A DNA stretch of 64,000 nt, taken from contig NZ_FUWH01000003.1 of the NCBI RefSeq assembly GCF_900167075.1, forward strand, positions 355,833 to 419,832, given 5' to 3'. Every line of letters starts with the position of its first letter. Positions within the stretch are counted from its first letter, which is position 1. The position numbers were made by a program, and so were the translations under genes. Under the pieces are notes generated by a model. The model did no database searches. It had not been told where the DNA came from and was given only the letters and a program-made list of their open reading frames with translations. Of this stretch, positions 1-9,940 are shown piece by piece. Origin of the DNA: Sediminibacterium ginsengisoli (GTDB taxonomy: Bacteria; Bacteroidota; Bacteroidia; Chitinophagales; Chitinophagaceae).

Positions 1-2830
1 TTGCTGTTCGCCGGATCGATGATCGTTACGCTATTTGTAGTGATCTGTGTTGCATAAGTACCCGATACAGCTGCCGCAGCTGTTGCACCGCTGTTCGTTG
101 CCGTTACCACAGGGTTCACAGAGATCGTGTTACCGTTCACCAGTGAACCTGTCATCGTGCTCGCAGAACCATCGGTCGCGAACGTATAGGTATCACCGTA
201 CACTTTCGTTGCGTTTTTCGCAGTGAAGGTCAGCGCCGCTTTGTTAATCGTCAGGCCGCCGTTCACCAGCGTTATGTCATAGTTCGCTGTTACATCTGTG
301 CTGCCGCCATCCCTGATCACAACGCTGTTGTTCGTGATCACGATCGGATATGGTGTTACACTCGCCGCAGCATTAGCAGGTGTACCTGTGCTGGTCAGTG
401 TCAGCGCCGTTACTGTATTGCCCGTCGCTAATGCAGGACTGCTAACGCCCGTTACTGTTACTTCTGAAGCGGTATTCGCAAACGTATGCAGGGTACCGTA
501 AGTCTTCGTTACATCTTTTGCTGTAACGGTGATCTGACGTTTGGTTACCGTTAATACATCTGTCTGGTATGTGATATCATAGTTAGCCGTAACGTCTGTT
601 ACCCCGTCTCTGATCGTTACAGCTGTTGGTGTTAAGGTATAAGGGCCTGGTGTTGGTATTACCGGCGCCGGTGCAAGGTTACCGCCGTTGGCAACAGTTA
701 CCGTTGACGCTGTAAATGTCTGACCGCTTACCAGGCTGGTTCCGTTTGTTGAAACGTTTGAACCGTTTGTTGGTATGGTATATACATCTCCGTATACCTT
801 ACTTACCGGGTTTGCTTTTACATTGATCGCCAGTGGCGTTACAGCAAGTGTACCTGTATTAAGTGTAATGTTATAATTGGCTGTTACGTTCACCGCCGAT
901 CCGTTCCTGATCACAACATTACTAAGCGATACCGTGTACGGAGAACCCAGTGGAGTTACGTTCGCTTTGGCCGGATCTCCCAGCGTGCTTGCCTGGCTGA
1001 TGCTGAATAACACATCGCCGGATGCCAGCGGTGTAGATGCATCTATTGAAACATCTGCAAGCGAGTAGGCTCTTGTTGAACCGTATACCTTGGTCATTGC
1101 AGAGCTGTTGATCGTCAGGTTTTTCGCATTGATGGTCAGACCGCCGTTCACATAACTGATGGTGTAGTTCGTTGCAGTAAGACCGGATGGAACGATCGGA
1201 TATGGTGTTCCGGACGCATTCACTGCTGCCTGTGAGGTTCCGCCGTAGGACACCGTTCCTCCCAATACACCCGGTGTGTTTTCATTTTCCCCGTTCACGA
1301 AACCGGAATAAGAAGCAATGGCATATGGGCCTGGGAATACAGCTCCGTCGTAGGTCTTGCTCTGATTCGCTGCAGTAACTGTGAGCAGAGCTTTTGTTAC
1401 CTGCAGCTGGCCTGGTGCCCGGGTTATTGTATAGTTGACTGTAACATCTGCGTTACCGGCATCCCTGATCACAATTGTTCCCGCACCGATGGTACTTGCA
1501 TAATAGGGTGATGTGATCACTGGTGCCGTATTTACAGTACCGGAGCTGGTGATCGAAACTGCTGACAAGGTTTGTCCCGATGCAATGCCTGAACCGGTAA
1601 CGGTTACGGCCGATGCAGTTGTTCCGTAGGTGTAAGTTGCACCATACACTTTGCTCACAAAGTTTGGTGTAACAGTGATGGCTCTTGGATTTACCGTCAG
1701 CGCACCATCTGCCAATGTAATAATATAGTTCGATGTTACATTCGTTGCGCCATTGAAGATCTGAACTGTTCCGGAACTGATCGTAATGGGGTAAGTACTT
1801 CCTGCCACTGTTGCCGATGCCACTGATCCGGTACTTGTTACGGTTGCTGCCGTAATGCTTTCACCGCTCAGCAACGGTCCTCCCGCTGAAAGCGCTACTG
1901 CAGTTCCGTTTGTTGCAAATGTTTTCACATCACCATAGGTCTTGGTGTCGTCATTCGCTTTAATCGTGATCGGCTGAGCTGAAACAGTGATGGTTCCTGT
2001 CAGTAATGTAAGATCATAGTTTGCCGTTACATCTGATCCTGTACCGTTCGCGTCTTTGATCACAATCGATCCGGATGTGATTGTTGTATTATAAGGGCTG
2101 CCTGCCACAGACGCATTTGCTGCCTGACCCGGACTGGTTACCGTTGCGGCTGTAAGTACCTGGTTAGTAACAAGTGTTCCCGACTCCAATGTTACGGCAG
2201 TTCCGTTTGTAAGGAATGATACGGTTGAACCATATTGTTTGCTAAGGCTTATTGCGCGATAGGTCAGCGGAACTTTGGTAATGGTGAGAGTACCTGTTGC
2301 CCTGTTGATGGTATAGTTGCTGGTTACATCCACATTACTGCCATCCCTGATCACAACACTTCCGTTAGTGATTGTTGTTGTGTAAGGGCTGCCTGCTACA
2401 GTTGCTGTTGCAGGTGCACCGGTGGCGCTTGTTACCACAGCGGCAGTAATGGTATTCCCGGTAGCCAGTGTGCCAACTGTAATGCCCACTGCCGTGCCAT
2501 CTGATGTAAATGTTTGCGTTGTTCCGTATGGTTTGGAATAGTTATTCGCTTTTACAGTTATTACACGCGGTGTAACGGTCAGTGAATTGTTTACATAGTT
2601 GAAATTATAGTTTGCAGCAGTATATGCTCCGCCGGACAGTGTGATCGGGTAAGTAGGCGGACTTACAGGACTGTTATCCACTGCTGTTGTTGAAATAGTC
2701 GGTGCTGTTCCTGTTACGCCTGCTGTTGCAAATGTTTCGCTGTACTGATAACCGGTAATGGTTGCTGTAAGTGAAGGGTTTGTATTGCCGTATACTTTTG
2801 TTTTTGCATCTGCAGTTACGGTAAGCGTTG
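1..2830 (-). repeat. Ten KxYG (MBG/YDG-type) repeats
   Basis: Ten units near nucleotides 2790, 2525, 2230, 1930, 1640, 1350, 1085, 785, 495 and 200 start with L-T-V-x-A...K-x-Y-G (one is KTYD) and end with V-T-x-N-Y-x-I...G-x-L-T-V. Spacing is about 290 bp. DNA-level similarity is visible, for instance the stretch reading ccatccctgatcacaa recurring near 308 and 2342 and slightly altered near 1460. The array probably continues beyond the window. Confidence 0.8.
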
Positions 2831-5800
2831 CTTTGTTCACTGTAATCTTTACAGGAACCGCAGTTAGGTTATCGCAATAATTGGTACCGCTTACGGATAC
2901 ATAATAACGTGTCGGGAAATCTCCGCCACCCGGGGTGCTGTATACGCCGGCTGCGAGTTGGGTTTCCGTAAGTGTGTTGCCAGAGATTGAAATATTACCT
3001 CCCGCAGTTACCTGAGTATTTTTAGTTGACTCCTTCCAGAATGTGAATACCGGGCTTACAACGCTCGACGCCACAGGTGTGATCGACACACTTTGCCCGT
3101 AAGTTACTGCCGTAACTTCCACTTCACCCGAAGAAGTGGTTACATTAGATAAGGTTGCGTATGGTCTTACAGTCTTGGTCACAACTGCACTTGTGCTTGT
3201 TGCACAGGCACCGGATGTTACCAGCCTCCTGTAAGAATAAACGGTAGTATTTGTTGCGCCGGTGGTTAATGCGGGCGGAGAATATGTTTGGGTATTGTTG
3301 GTTCCCGGTGCATCATTCCAGCCTGCACCATCGATATTTACCTGCCAGAGATAATTGTAAGTGCCTGCTCCTGCACCACCGGAAACTGATCCGTTGGTTA
3401 TTGTGGTGGGTGTTGTATTATGACAGAGCAATTGTGTACCGTTGATTGTATTTACGATAGCTGGCTGTACAACAACTGTAACGCTGGCGCTCGTGTTGCT
3501 GCAACCGGTACCGGTAGTGCTCACAGTACGACGGTAATAATATGTTCCGGCAGCAAGCGTTGTTGATGTTTCAGTAAATGCCTGTGAAGTTCCAACCTGG
3601 GTAAGGCCTGCCGAAAAGCTGGCATTGGTTGCCCTCTGCCATATATAGGTGTACACACCGTCACCGCCATCTGGTGTTGTCTGCGTGAATGCGCCCGGAG
3701 CGGTTCCGTAACATACAGGGTTTGTTGGTGCCGTAATGGTATTATTTCCGATAGCAGGATTTACCGTAACCGAACGCGCAGCACTGTTTGAGGTACATGA
3801 ACCCGACGTTACCTGCCTTCTGAACTGGTAAGTAACCGGTGTTGCTGTACCGTTCGTTATTGCCGGCAACTGGTATGTTATGCCGTTACGTGTTCCCGAT
3901 GCATCGTTCCAGGATCCGCCGCCATCGGTGCTCACCTGCCAGTTATAGGTATATGTTCCGGTACCACCGCTGGTTGCCGTCTGGCCCAGCGTATTAGTAC
4001 CGCTCGCTACCGGAGAACAGAATACCAGTGTAGTGGTGGTGATCGTATTCACCAGTGTTGGCAATACAGTTACCTGTATCACGTTGCTTGCGATAGTACA
4101 GTTCGATGCAGAAGTTGCAATCCTTCTGTAATACACATTCAGGATGCTGCCGCCTGCTGTTTCGGTAACAGGATCATAATCTGCTGAATTTGCACCCACA
4201 ATATCCGTAAACGTTGTGCCATCGGTGCTTCTCTGCCATTGGTAGGTGTATGGGCCGCCACCACCGCCAGCCAGGGATGTGCTTCCGGTAATGTTGCTTG
4301 GGTCTCCTGTGGTACAGAAAGATGTTGTACCGCCATAGGTCAGGGTATTGCCGGTAATATCAGCCAGCACATTCACCATCAATGGTGCACTGGTGCTTGC
4401 AACACCGCAGACACCTGATGTTACCACCCGGCGGAACCAGGTGCTGGAGGTAAGCTGACCCGTTGTATAACTTTTCGTATTGCTGGATGCAATATCGGTA
4501 TAGGTTACGTTATTGGTTGATTGCTGCCATTTATAAGTATAGTTGGTGCCATCACCTCCGGTAGGATCCGAACCTGTAAAGGTTGCCGTTGTATTATAAC
4601 AGATATCAGATGGCGCCACAAAGCTGTTGTTACCCGGCGCGTCCTGTACGATCACCTGCGTGGTGCTGGCAGATGTTCCGCATGCTCCGGTAATTGTCCA
4701 GGTAAAGAGATAGGTTCCCCTTGTATTCAGGCCGGTTACTGTAGTATTATATAATGCGGCATTGGTAATAACCGGACCGGCAGGATTTACCGTCCACGCT
4801 CCTGTTCCAACAGAAGGCTGGTTACCGGCGAGGGTTACAGTGGAACCCACACAGACAACCTGTTGCGCACCGGTTGAAGAAGCGGTTACCGGCGGATTAA
4901 CCGTTACAGTTACGTCGCTGTAATTGCCGGCAGGTGTACAATTGCCATTCGCTACTGTCCAGCGGAATACATAAGTACCCACTTCCAGGCCATTTACCGT
5001 TGCATTGTTTGCATTCAGATTACTGAACACAGGATTTTGCGTTCCTGGTTTCGTGATTACGCTCCAGGTTCCGGTTCCTGATGCAGGCGCTGTTGCTGCA
5101 AGTGTTAGCGGAGAGTACAGACACACGGTCTGGCTGCTGCCCGCATCTGCGGTTGACGGTGCTGCATTTATTTTTACCTGTACTGTTGAAGTTGAAACGC
5201 AGGTTCCGTTGTTCAGCTGCCACTGGAACACATAAGTTCCCGGAACCATTCCTGTTACAGAAGTATTGTTACTTGTGTTTGAAGTGATCGTTGGTGTGTT
5301 CGGACCGCTCAGGCGTGTCCATAGTCCGGTTTCTGCGCCTGTTGTTGCATTGCCCGACAGGTTAACTGTTGTTACATTACACAGTTCCTGGGCAGTACCT
5401 GCATTGGCAGTGTTCGGCGGTGTAGATGAAACCTGGATGGTTACATCGCTTGTAGAAGAAGAACATCCGGTTGTGATGGTCCACCTGAACACATAAGTAC
5501 CAGGTGCAGCATTCAGGATCTTGGTGGCTGGATTATTCGGCTGGTCGATTACCGCAGATGCATCTCCGGAAACCTTGCTCCAAACGCCAACTCCATAAAC
5601 CGGCGTATTGCCCGCCATTACAACCGTGCTGTTACATGCATTGTTCTGGTTAGATCCCGCATTTGCAACGGTTGGATCGTGTTCGAGAATTACCCTTACG
5701 ATATCCTGGTTGGTTCCGCAGGCGCCGTTGGATACGTTCCATGCCAGCAGGTATGAACCCGGTACTGCATTCGGTAAACTGAAATTCGTTCCCGAACCGG

Positions 5801-8800
5801 TGATCGATCCGGAATATGCAGCAGGTTTGGACAGGATGGTCCATGAACCAGTGCCCGTTGTGATCGACGCCACTTCCAGTGGAACTGAGAAGGTAGACGC
5901 AGCACCCATACAATAGTTATACTGGTTGTTCGCCAGCGTTACGCTATTCACTTTGGTAATTGTAGCTGCAGACGGCGTTCCGCTGATGGTTACCGTCTTT
6001 GTTGCAGTGGTTGTTCCTGCACAAGCGCCCGTTCCGGTTACACTATATGTAAATACATAGGTCCCCGGCGTTGCCGTTGTTGCAAGCGCAGCATTCGTTG
6101 AACCTGAAATTGCCGTAATGGTCGATATAGGACCGCCCGTCTGGGTCCACACGCCTGTGCTTCCTTCCGATCCGCGCAGCTCAACACTCGGTGTGGCGCA
6201 GAACGTTGCCGTTGCATTCTGTACAATCGCTTTCTGCTGAACAGTCAGCGCCAGGGTTGCTTCGCTTACAGGACAGATAAATCCTGAGCTTGAAGTCCAT
6301 TTCAACTGATAAGTACCTGCAACCAGGTTGCTGAGTACTGCATTATATGCTGAGAAACTGGAGAATGTAGGATTGTTAGGACCGCTTACAATAGTCCACA
6401 GACCTGAACCGCCGGCTGAAACATCGTTTCCGGTGAGTGTATATGTTGTAGCAGCATCTGCATCACAGATCGCAGCGGTTGCATTGGTTACACCACCGAT
6501 CAATGCCGGCGTAGGAGGCAATGCTACGTTGATCTTCACATCTGCATAAGTTGACGCACACACGCCGTTGGCAATCGTCCAGCGGAATGTAAATCTGCCG
6601 GCCGATAAACCTGTGATCGTTGTGTTCGGTGAATTCGGCGAAGTGATCACTGCACCACCCGGACCTTCTAGCTGCGTCCAGGTTCCGGTTTCAGTTGCCG
6701 CAGGCGTAGAACCGGTGAGTGAGGTAGACGTTCCGCAAACTGAAGTTGAAGCTGCACTTGCCGTAGCAACAGTAGTTGCTGCGGATTTAGTTACACTTAC
6801 TATCGCTTCGGATGCCACGCAACCCGGAGAGTTTTTCTCCAGAGACCATTTGAATTTATAGGTTCCCTCTGCGCTCATTCCGTTCACCGTTGTTTTTCCG
6901 TCGCCCGGAGTTGTTGATGTGAACGAAACCACAGCAGGTGTTGTGCCTACCTGTGTCCAGGTACCTACTTCACCTGATCCCGGTGCATTACCAGTCAGGT
7001 TAACGGTAGTTCCTGTTGCAAGACATGCTGCAGCGTCCGCAGAAGCAACCGATTGCTTAGGACCAGCAGTTGCTGTTGATGTATAGGTTACGGTATGGCT
7101 TGTTGTACCACACGCATTGGTGATCGTCCAGGTAAGCTGGTAAACTGCAGATGCGGCAAGGCCGGAGATCACAGCTTTCGGATCATGCGGATCGGAGAAC
7201 ATCACCGCAGGGGTAGATGTCCAGGTTCCGGTTTCATTCAGTACCGGCTCGTTACCATTCAGCGTAATCGGAGTTGCATTACATACAGAGAGGTTCGCTC
7301 CGGCATTCGCCTGTGTTGGTGTGGTAGAAGCCACCAGTACCGTTACATCAGACTGCTTATTATCACAACCATCGTTACCGGTAATGATCCAGCGGAAAGT
7401 ATACGCGCCGTTTACCAGATTGGAAATATGTGTTGTAGGATTGGTAACATTGTTAACAGTCACAGCAGGTGAGCCCAGCGGCTGGCTTACGATAGACCAT
7501 TTGCCGGTTCCGTTCACCGCGTCATTACCGGCGAGGTCCGTCTCTGTTACATTACAGGCCAGGAACTGTTTGGTACCTGCGTTAGATGGTGTAGGCTGCT
7601 GTGAAACGATCACTGCCACATCCATAAATGCATCTGCACATCCCCCCGCACCGTTGTTGGTCGTTCTTTTCAGACGGATAATATAAGTACCGATCTTGTT
7701 CAGCCCGATCAGAGAAAGGCTATTGCCGCTTACATTATTGAACCCGGTTCCGGCAACAGATATGATCGATGCTCCCGCCGGTGCGCTTACCAGCATCCAT
7801 TGTGTCTGGTCGCCTCCGGTGTAGGTAAAGGGAATAGAGGTTGTATTATCACCGCAATTCAGCGTGATCGGAGATGTGGTTGGTGCCGTAAGACTAATGG
7901 TAGGTGCCGATACATAGTTAACGGTATAAACGCCGGATGAACTACATCCGCTAGTGGAAGTTACAGTATAACGGAACGTACTTGTGCTTCCGGCGGTAAG
8001 TCCGCTTACGGTTGTGGTTGGAGATGCCGGATTGTCTACAGTACCTGTTCCTGACAGACGTACCCATGAAACACTTTCACCCGTGATACCTGGTACCGGC
8101 CCGTTCAGGATCGCTGTAGTACGCGTATCGCAGAAGGTCTGTACACTATTGCCTACTGTTGTAATTCCTTTTTTAGGTGCCGGAACGGTGATCTGTACGG
8201 TTGGTGTTCCGTTCGCACAGGGGCCGGAGACGTTCCATCTTAATATATACGTTCCCTCTACCAGTCCTCGTACCCATGTATTATTCACATTCTTATTGTC
8301 GAATGTCACACCGGAAGGGCCGGATACCAGCTCCCATGTACCCTGCTGTCCGCGTGTATTATCGCCGGCATAAGAGCCGTTCAACTGTGTTGCCTGGGTA
8401 AGATTATAACAATCATTGAGCGTCTGGTTGCTTCCGGCAGTAACCGGTGTAACGCCGCCGCCATTGCTTACAGTAATGTCGCTGGTAGAAATACAGCCAT
8501 TGGTATTGCTCAGTGTCCAGCGCAGTGTGGTAACACCAGACTGGTTACTTGGAACAGAAAGTGTTGTTGTAGGAGAAGACGGGTTGTTAATGCTAATACC
8601 GTTTGTACTTCCCACAATACTCCAGGTTCCGCTTTCGCCGGCAACAAGCGTATTGGCTGCCAGGGGCGCAGAGGTACCGGGACAAACCAGCAGGTTCGCG
8701 CCGGCATTTGCCAGGTTCGCCGCCTTGGTAGAATATTCTACTTCCTGGTAGATCAGAGACCCGTCCGAACACTGGCTTGATAAACGGAACTTATAGGTAT

Positions 8801-9101
8801 TACCCGGTGCATAACCCGTTACCGGCGCGTTCACGTTCTTACTGCCATCACCATTTGTGGTGATCACAGCCGTTCCGATGGTCACAGCCGGACCGCCCAC
8901 CTGGGTCCACACGGCAGGAACACCGCCGGATAAGACAGTATTTCCGTTTGTTTTACCCTTCAGAATGAAAGCATCGCCGGGGCAGACAGCACCGTCGATA
9001 CCGGCATTAACCGTACAGTTCTGAGCTGATGCATTAAATGTAAAAGCGCTAAGAATAAGTAGTACAAAGCAGGCCCTAAACAGGAGTAAATGTCTCTTCA
9101 T
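1..9101 (-). CDS. Giant secreted Ig/PKD-like and MBG/YDG repeat protein, C-terminus outside window
   Basis: The frame stays open from an ATG at 9101 to the left edge, giving 3033 residues without a stop; the C-terminus is missing. Residues 1-27 form a signal peptide (MKRHLLLF..., hydrophobic core, cleavage after ASA before QNC). Three repeat zones follow: about 16 Cys-containing Ig/PKD-like units with a G-x-W-T core and a closing FRWT...C strand (about 9020-4650), five units with W-Q-x-S-T-D and FRR-x-V-T-S-G-x-C signatures (about 4650-2850), and ten units of about 97 residues carrying KxYG (about 2830-1), the mark of MBG/YDG-type domains. Families like this in Bacteroidota are surface or secreted adhesins, usually exported by the type IX system through a C-terminal signal, which cannot be seen here. 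No enzyme domain is visible. An adhesin or matrix role is inference. A -7 box lies at 9123-9130. Confidence 0.9.
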   Translation of the reverse strand, partial: MKRHLLLFRACFVLLILSAFTFNASAQNCTVNAGIDGAVCPGDAFILKGKTNGNTVLSGGVPAVWTQVGGPAVTIGTAVITTNGDGSKNVNAPVTGYAPGNTYKFRLSSQCSDGSLIYQEVEYSTKAANLANAGANLLVCPGTSAPLAANTLVAGESGTWSIVGSTNGISINNPSSPTTTLSVPSNQSGVTTLRWTLSNTNGCISTSDITVSNGGGVTPVTAGSNQTLNDCYNLTQATQLNGSYAGDNTRGQQGTWELVSGPSGVTFDNKNVNNTWVRGLVEGTYILRWNVSGPCANGTPTVQITVPAPKKGITTVGNSVQTFCDTRTTAILNGPVPGITGESVSWVRLSGTGTVDNPASPTTTVSGLTAGSTSTFRYTVTSTSGCSSSGVYTVNYVSAPTISLTAPTTSPITLNCGDNTTSIPFTYTGGDQTQWMLVSAPAGASIISVAGTGFNNVSGNSLSLIGLNKIGTYIIRLKRTTNNGAGGCADAFMDVAVIVSQQPTPSNAGTKQFLACNVTETDLAGNDAVNGTGKWSIVSQPLGSPAVTVNNVTNPTTHISNLVNGAYTFRWIITGNDGCDNKQSDVTVLVASTTPTQANAGANLSVCNATPITLNGNEPVLNETGTWTSTPAVMFSDPHDPKAVISGLAASAVYQLTWTITNACGTTSHTVTYTSTATAGPKQSVASADAAACLATGTTVNLTGNAPGSGEVGTWTQVGTTPAVVSFTSTTPGDGKTTVNGMSAEGTYKFKWSLEKNSPGCVASEAIVSVTKSAATTVATASAASTSVCGTSTSLTGSTPAATETGTWTQLEGPGGAVITSPNSPNTTITGLSAGRFTFRWTIANGVCASTYADVKINVALPPTPALIGGVTNATAAICDADAATTYTLTGNDVSAGGSGLWTIVSGPNNPTFSSFSAYNAVLSNLVAGTYQLKWTSSSGFICPVSEATLALTVQQKAIVQNATATFCATPSVELRGSEGSTGVWTQTGGPISTITAISGSTNAALATTATPGTYVFTYSVTGTGACAGTTTATKTVTISGTPSAATITKVNSVTLANNQYNYCMGAASTFSVPLEVASITTGTGSWTILSKPAAYSGSITGSGTNFSLPNAVPGSYLLAWNVSNGACGTNQDIVRVILEHDPTVANAGSNQNNACNSTVVMAGNTPVYGVGVWSKVSGDASAVIDQPNNPATKILNAAPGTYVFRWTITTGCSSSTSDVTIQVSSTPPNTANAGTAQELCNVTTVNLSGNATTGAETGLWTRLSGPNTPTITSNTSNNTSVTGMVPGTYVFQWQLNNGTCVSTSTVQVKINAAPSTADAGSSQTVCLYSPLTLAATAPASGTGTWSVITKPGTQNPVFSNLNANNATVNGLEVGTYVFRWTVANGNCTPAGNYSDVTVTVNPPVTASSTGAQQVVCVGSTVTLAGNQPSVGTGAWTVNPAGPVITNAALYNTTVTGLNTRGTYLFTWTITGACGTSASTTQVIVQDAPGNNSFVAPSDICYNTTATFTGSDPTGGDGTNYTYKWQQSTNNVTYTDIASSNTKSYTTGQLTSSTWFRRVVTSGVCGVASTSAPLMVNVLADITGNTLTYGGTTSFCTTGDPSNITGSTSLAGGGGGPYTYQWQRSTDGTTFTDIVGANSADYDPVTETAGGSILNVYYRRIATSASNCTIASNVIQVTVLPTLVNTITTTTLVFCSPVASGTNTLGQTATSGGTGTYTYNWQVSTDGGGSWNDASGTRNGITYQLPAITNGTATPVTYQFRRQVTSGSCTSNSAARSVTVNPAIGNNTITAPTNPVCYGTAPGAFTQTTPDGGDGVYTYIWQRATNASFSAGLTQVGTSQAFTETSTTLAAGTYYYRRTVSTTGTGCSNTSASVTVVVQPAIVNTINGTQLLCHNTTPTTITNGSVSGGAGAGTYNYLWQVNIDGAGWNDAPGTNNTQTYSPPALTTGATNTTVYSYRRLVTSGACATSTSAVVTKTVRPYATLSNVTTSSGEVEVTAVTYGQSVSITPVASSVVSPVFTFWKESTKNTQVTAGGNISISGNTLTETQLAAGVYSTPGGGDFPTRYYVSVSGTNYCDNLTAVPVKITVNKATLTVTADAKTKVYGNTNPSLTATITGYQYSETFATAGVTGTAPTISTTAVDNSPVSPPTYPITLSGGAYTAANYNFNYVNNSLTVTPRVITVKANNYSKPYGTTQTFTSDGTAVGITVGTLATGNTITAAVVTSATGAPATATVAGSPYTTTITNGSVVIRDGSNVDVTSNYTINRATGTLTITKVPLTYRAISLSKQYGSTVSFLTNGTAVTLESGTLVTNQVLTAATVTSPGQAANASVAGSPYNTTITSGSIVIKDANGTGSDVTANYDLTLLTGTITVSAQPITIKANDDTKTYGDVKTFATNGTAVALSAGGPLLSGESITAATVTSTGSVASATVAGSTYPITISSGTVQIFNGATNVTSNYIITLADGALTVNPRAITVTPNFVSKVYGATYTYGTTASAVTVTGSGIASGQTLSAVSITSSGTVNTAPVITSPYYASTIGAGTIVIRDAGNADVTVNYTITRAPGQLQVTKALLTVTAANQSKTYDGAVFPGPYAIASYSGFVNGENENTPGVLGGTVSYGGTSQAAVNASGTPYPIVPSGLTATNYTISYVNGGLTINAKNLTINSSAMTKVYGSTRAYSLADVSIDASTPLASGDVLFSISQASTLGDPAKANVTPLGSPYTVSLSNVVIRNGSAVNVTANYNITLNTGTLAVTPLAINVKANPVSKVYGDVYTIPTNGSNVSTNGTSLVSGQTFTASTVTVANGGNLAPAPVIPTPGPYTLTPTAVTIRDGVTDVTANYDITYQTDVLTVTKRQITVTAKDVTKTYGTLHTFANTASEVTVTGVSSPALATGNTVTALTLTSTGTPANAAASVTPYPIVITNNSVVIRDGGSTDVTANYDITLVNGGLTINKAALTFTAKNATKVYGDTYTFATDGSASTMTGSLVNGNTISVNPVVTATNSGATAAAAVSGTYATQITTNSVTIIDPANS
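2850..4650 (-). repeat. Five Trp/Arg-rich Ig-like repeats plus one divergent unit
   Basis: Units of about 110 residues share Y-x-W-Q-x-S-T-(D/N) and a late (F/Y)-R-R-x-V-T-S-G-x-C, five in all. A sixth, divergent segment near 3130-2870 precedes the KxYG zone. The repeats are visible at protein level and partly at DNA level. Confidence 0.7.
4650..9020 (-). repeat. About 16 Cys-bearing Ig/PKD-like repeats
   Basis: Within the giant gene, units of roughly 85-95 residues recur. Each opens with N-A-G...C, has a central G-x-W-T/S, then T-x-V-x-G-L-x-x-G-T-Y and ends with F-x-W-T...G-x-C. Counting the G-x-W core gives about 16 units; exact borders need an alignment. Confidence 0.75.
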
Positions 9102-9122
9102 TAAACAGTAGTATTAGCGTTG

Positions 9123-9130
9123 CAAAATTA
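9123..9130 (-). promoter_or_regulatory. -7 box TAATTTTG for the giant gene
   Basis: On the minus strand TAATTTTG matches the Bacteroidota -7 consensus TAnnTTTG exactly, 21 bp before the ATG at 9101. Confidence 0.55.
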
Positions 9131-9246
9131 GACCGGGCCTGAAAAAGCCACTGTAGCGGCAATTGGCAATCGGAGTACATTTTTGTGTAGTAAATCGTAG
9201 ATATTAGTTTGTCTGGCTGTAGATAAATGTGTACAAATGGAAAGTG

Positions 9247-9254
9247 TCTGTAAT
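9247..9254 (+). promoter_or_regulatory. Candidate copper operator TCTGTAAT (copy 1)
   Basis: TCTGTAAT occurs here and again at 9887-9894; a CTGTAA core is also found at 12398-12403. All three lie upstream of a promoter of the copper island. The function as an operator is inference. Confidence 0.35.
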
Positions 9255-9287
9255 TTTTGTTTTTCCGTTGCCCTTGCTTTTATGGTT

Positions 9288-9295
9288 TAACTTTG
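9288..9295 (+). promoter_or_regulatory. -7 box TAACTTTG, probably giving a leaderless mRNA
   Basis: TAACTTTG fits TAnnTTTG and ends only 4 bp before the ATG at 9300, so transcription should start at or next to the start codon. Confidence 0.6.
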
Positions 9296-9299
9296 CAAC

Positions 9300-9863
9300 A
9301 TGACACTGCATATCCGCAATATGGTCTGTAACCGCTGTATCATGGTTGTTGGCACGGAACTGGAAAAAATGGGGCTGCATCCGCTTTCCGTTTCGCTGGG
9401 TTATGTGGAATTGAAAGAGGCACTTACAGATAGTCAGTTCGCCGAATTAAATAAGAAACTGGTAGACCTGGGTTTTGAAATTCTGGACGACCGCAAAAGC
9501 CGCATCATCGAGAAGATCAAAAACGAACTGGTTACACTGGCTCATTATACGGAAGAACAGCCCAGGGAAAACATTTCCAGCTATCTGAGCAGCCGTCTCC
9601 ATCACGATTATAATTACCTGAGCTCCCTTTTTTCTGAATCTGAGGGCACTACAATAGAAAAATATTTCATTGCCCAGAAAATAGAACGGGTGAAGGAACT
9701 GCTCGAATATGATGAACTCACGTTGTCGGGCATAGCACTCGAAATGGGTTATAGCAGTGTTGCCCACCTGAGCAGCCAGTTTAAAAAGGTGACGGGGCAG
9801 ACACCCTCGCAATATAAAACCACTCTCAACCGGGCAGGCCGCACTCCGCTGGACAAACTGTAA
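9300..9863 (+). CDS. HMA-like/AraC-type fusion transcription regulator, likely copper-responsive
   Basis: The 187-residue protein has two parts. Residues 1-64 look like a heavy-metal-associated (HMA) ferredoxin-like domain with M8-V-C10-N-R-C13, the metal-binding M-x-C-x-x-C. Residues of about 100-180 form an AraC-type double helix-turn-helix, including IALEMGYSSVAHLSSQFKKV and the G-x-T-P-S-x-Y-K end. The first helices resemble those of Bacteroidota AraC proteins lacking a sugar-binding domain. It stands 77 bp before copA on the same strand. The inferred role is a regulator that reads cytoplasmic Cu(I) through its own HMA domain and controls the island. The start is the first ATG after a -7 box. 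Another metal, such as silver or zinc, is possible. Confidence 0.85.
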   Translation: MTLHIRNMVCNRCIMVVGTELEKMGLHPLSVSLGYVELKEALTDSQFAELNKKLVDLGFEILDDRKSRIIEKIKNELVTLAHYTEEQPRENISSYLSSRLHHDYNYLSSLFSESEGTTIEKYFIAQKIERVKELLEYDELTLSGIALEMGYSSVAHLSSQFKKVTGQTPSQYKTTLNRAGRTPLDKL

Positions 9864-9886
9864 ATCCTGCAAATCATTCCGTTAAT

Positions 9887-9894
9887 TCTGTAAT
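9887..9894 (+). promoter_or_regulatory. Candidate copper operator TCTGTAAT (copy 2)
   Basis: An exact copy of the octamer at 9247-9254, about 22 bp upstream of the copA -7 box. Confidence 0.35.
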
Positions 9895-9915
9895 AAGCAG
9901 GTTCAATGCGCACCG

Positions 9916-9923
9916 GAACTTTG
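9916..9923 (+). promoter_or_regulatory. -7 box GAACTTTG for copA
   Basis: GAACTTTG (one mismatch to TAnnTTTG) is followed by TATCATAAAC. The same GAACTTTGTATCA string precedes the small HMA gene at 12425, so the two copper promoters look like copies. Confidence 0.5.
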
Positions 9924-9940
9924 TATCATAAACTATTATT

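Noticed and set aside
298..8751. Many short plus-strand open frames opposite the giant gene
   Set aside because: They are shadows of the minus-strand repeat gene: they follow its periodicity, have no ribosome-binding sites and no family features.
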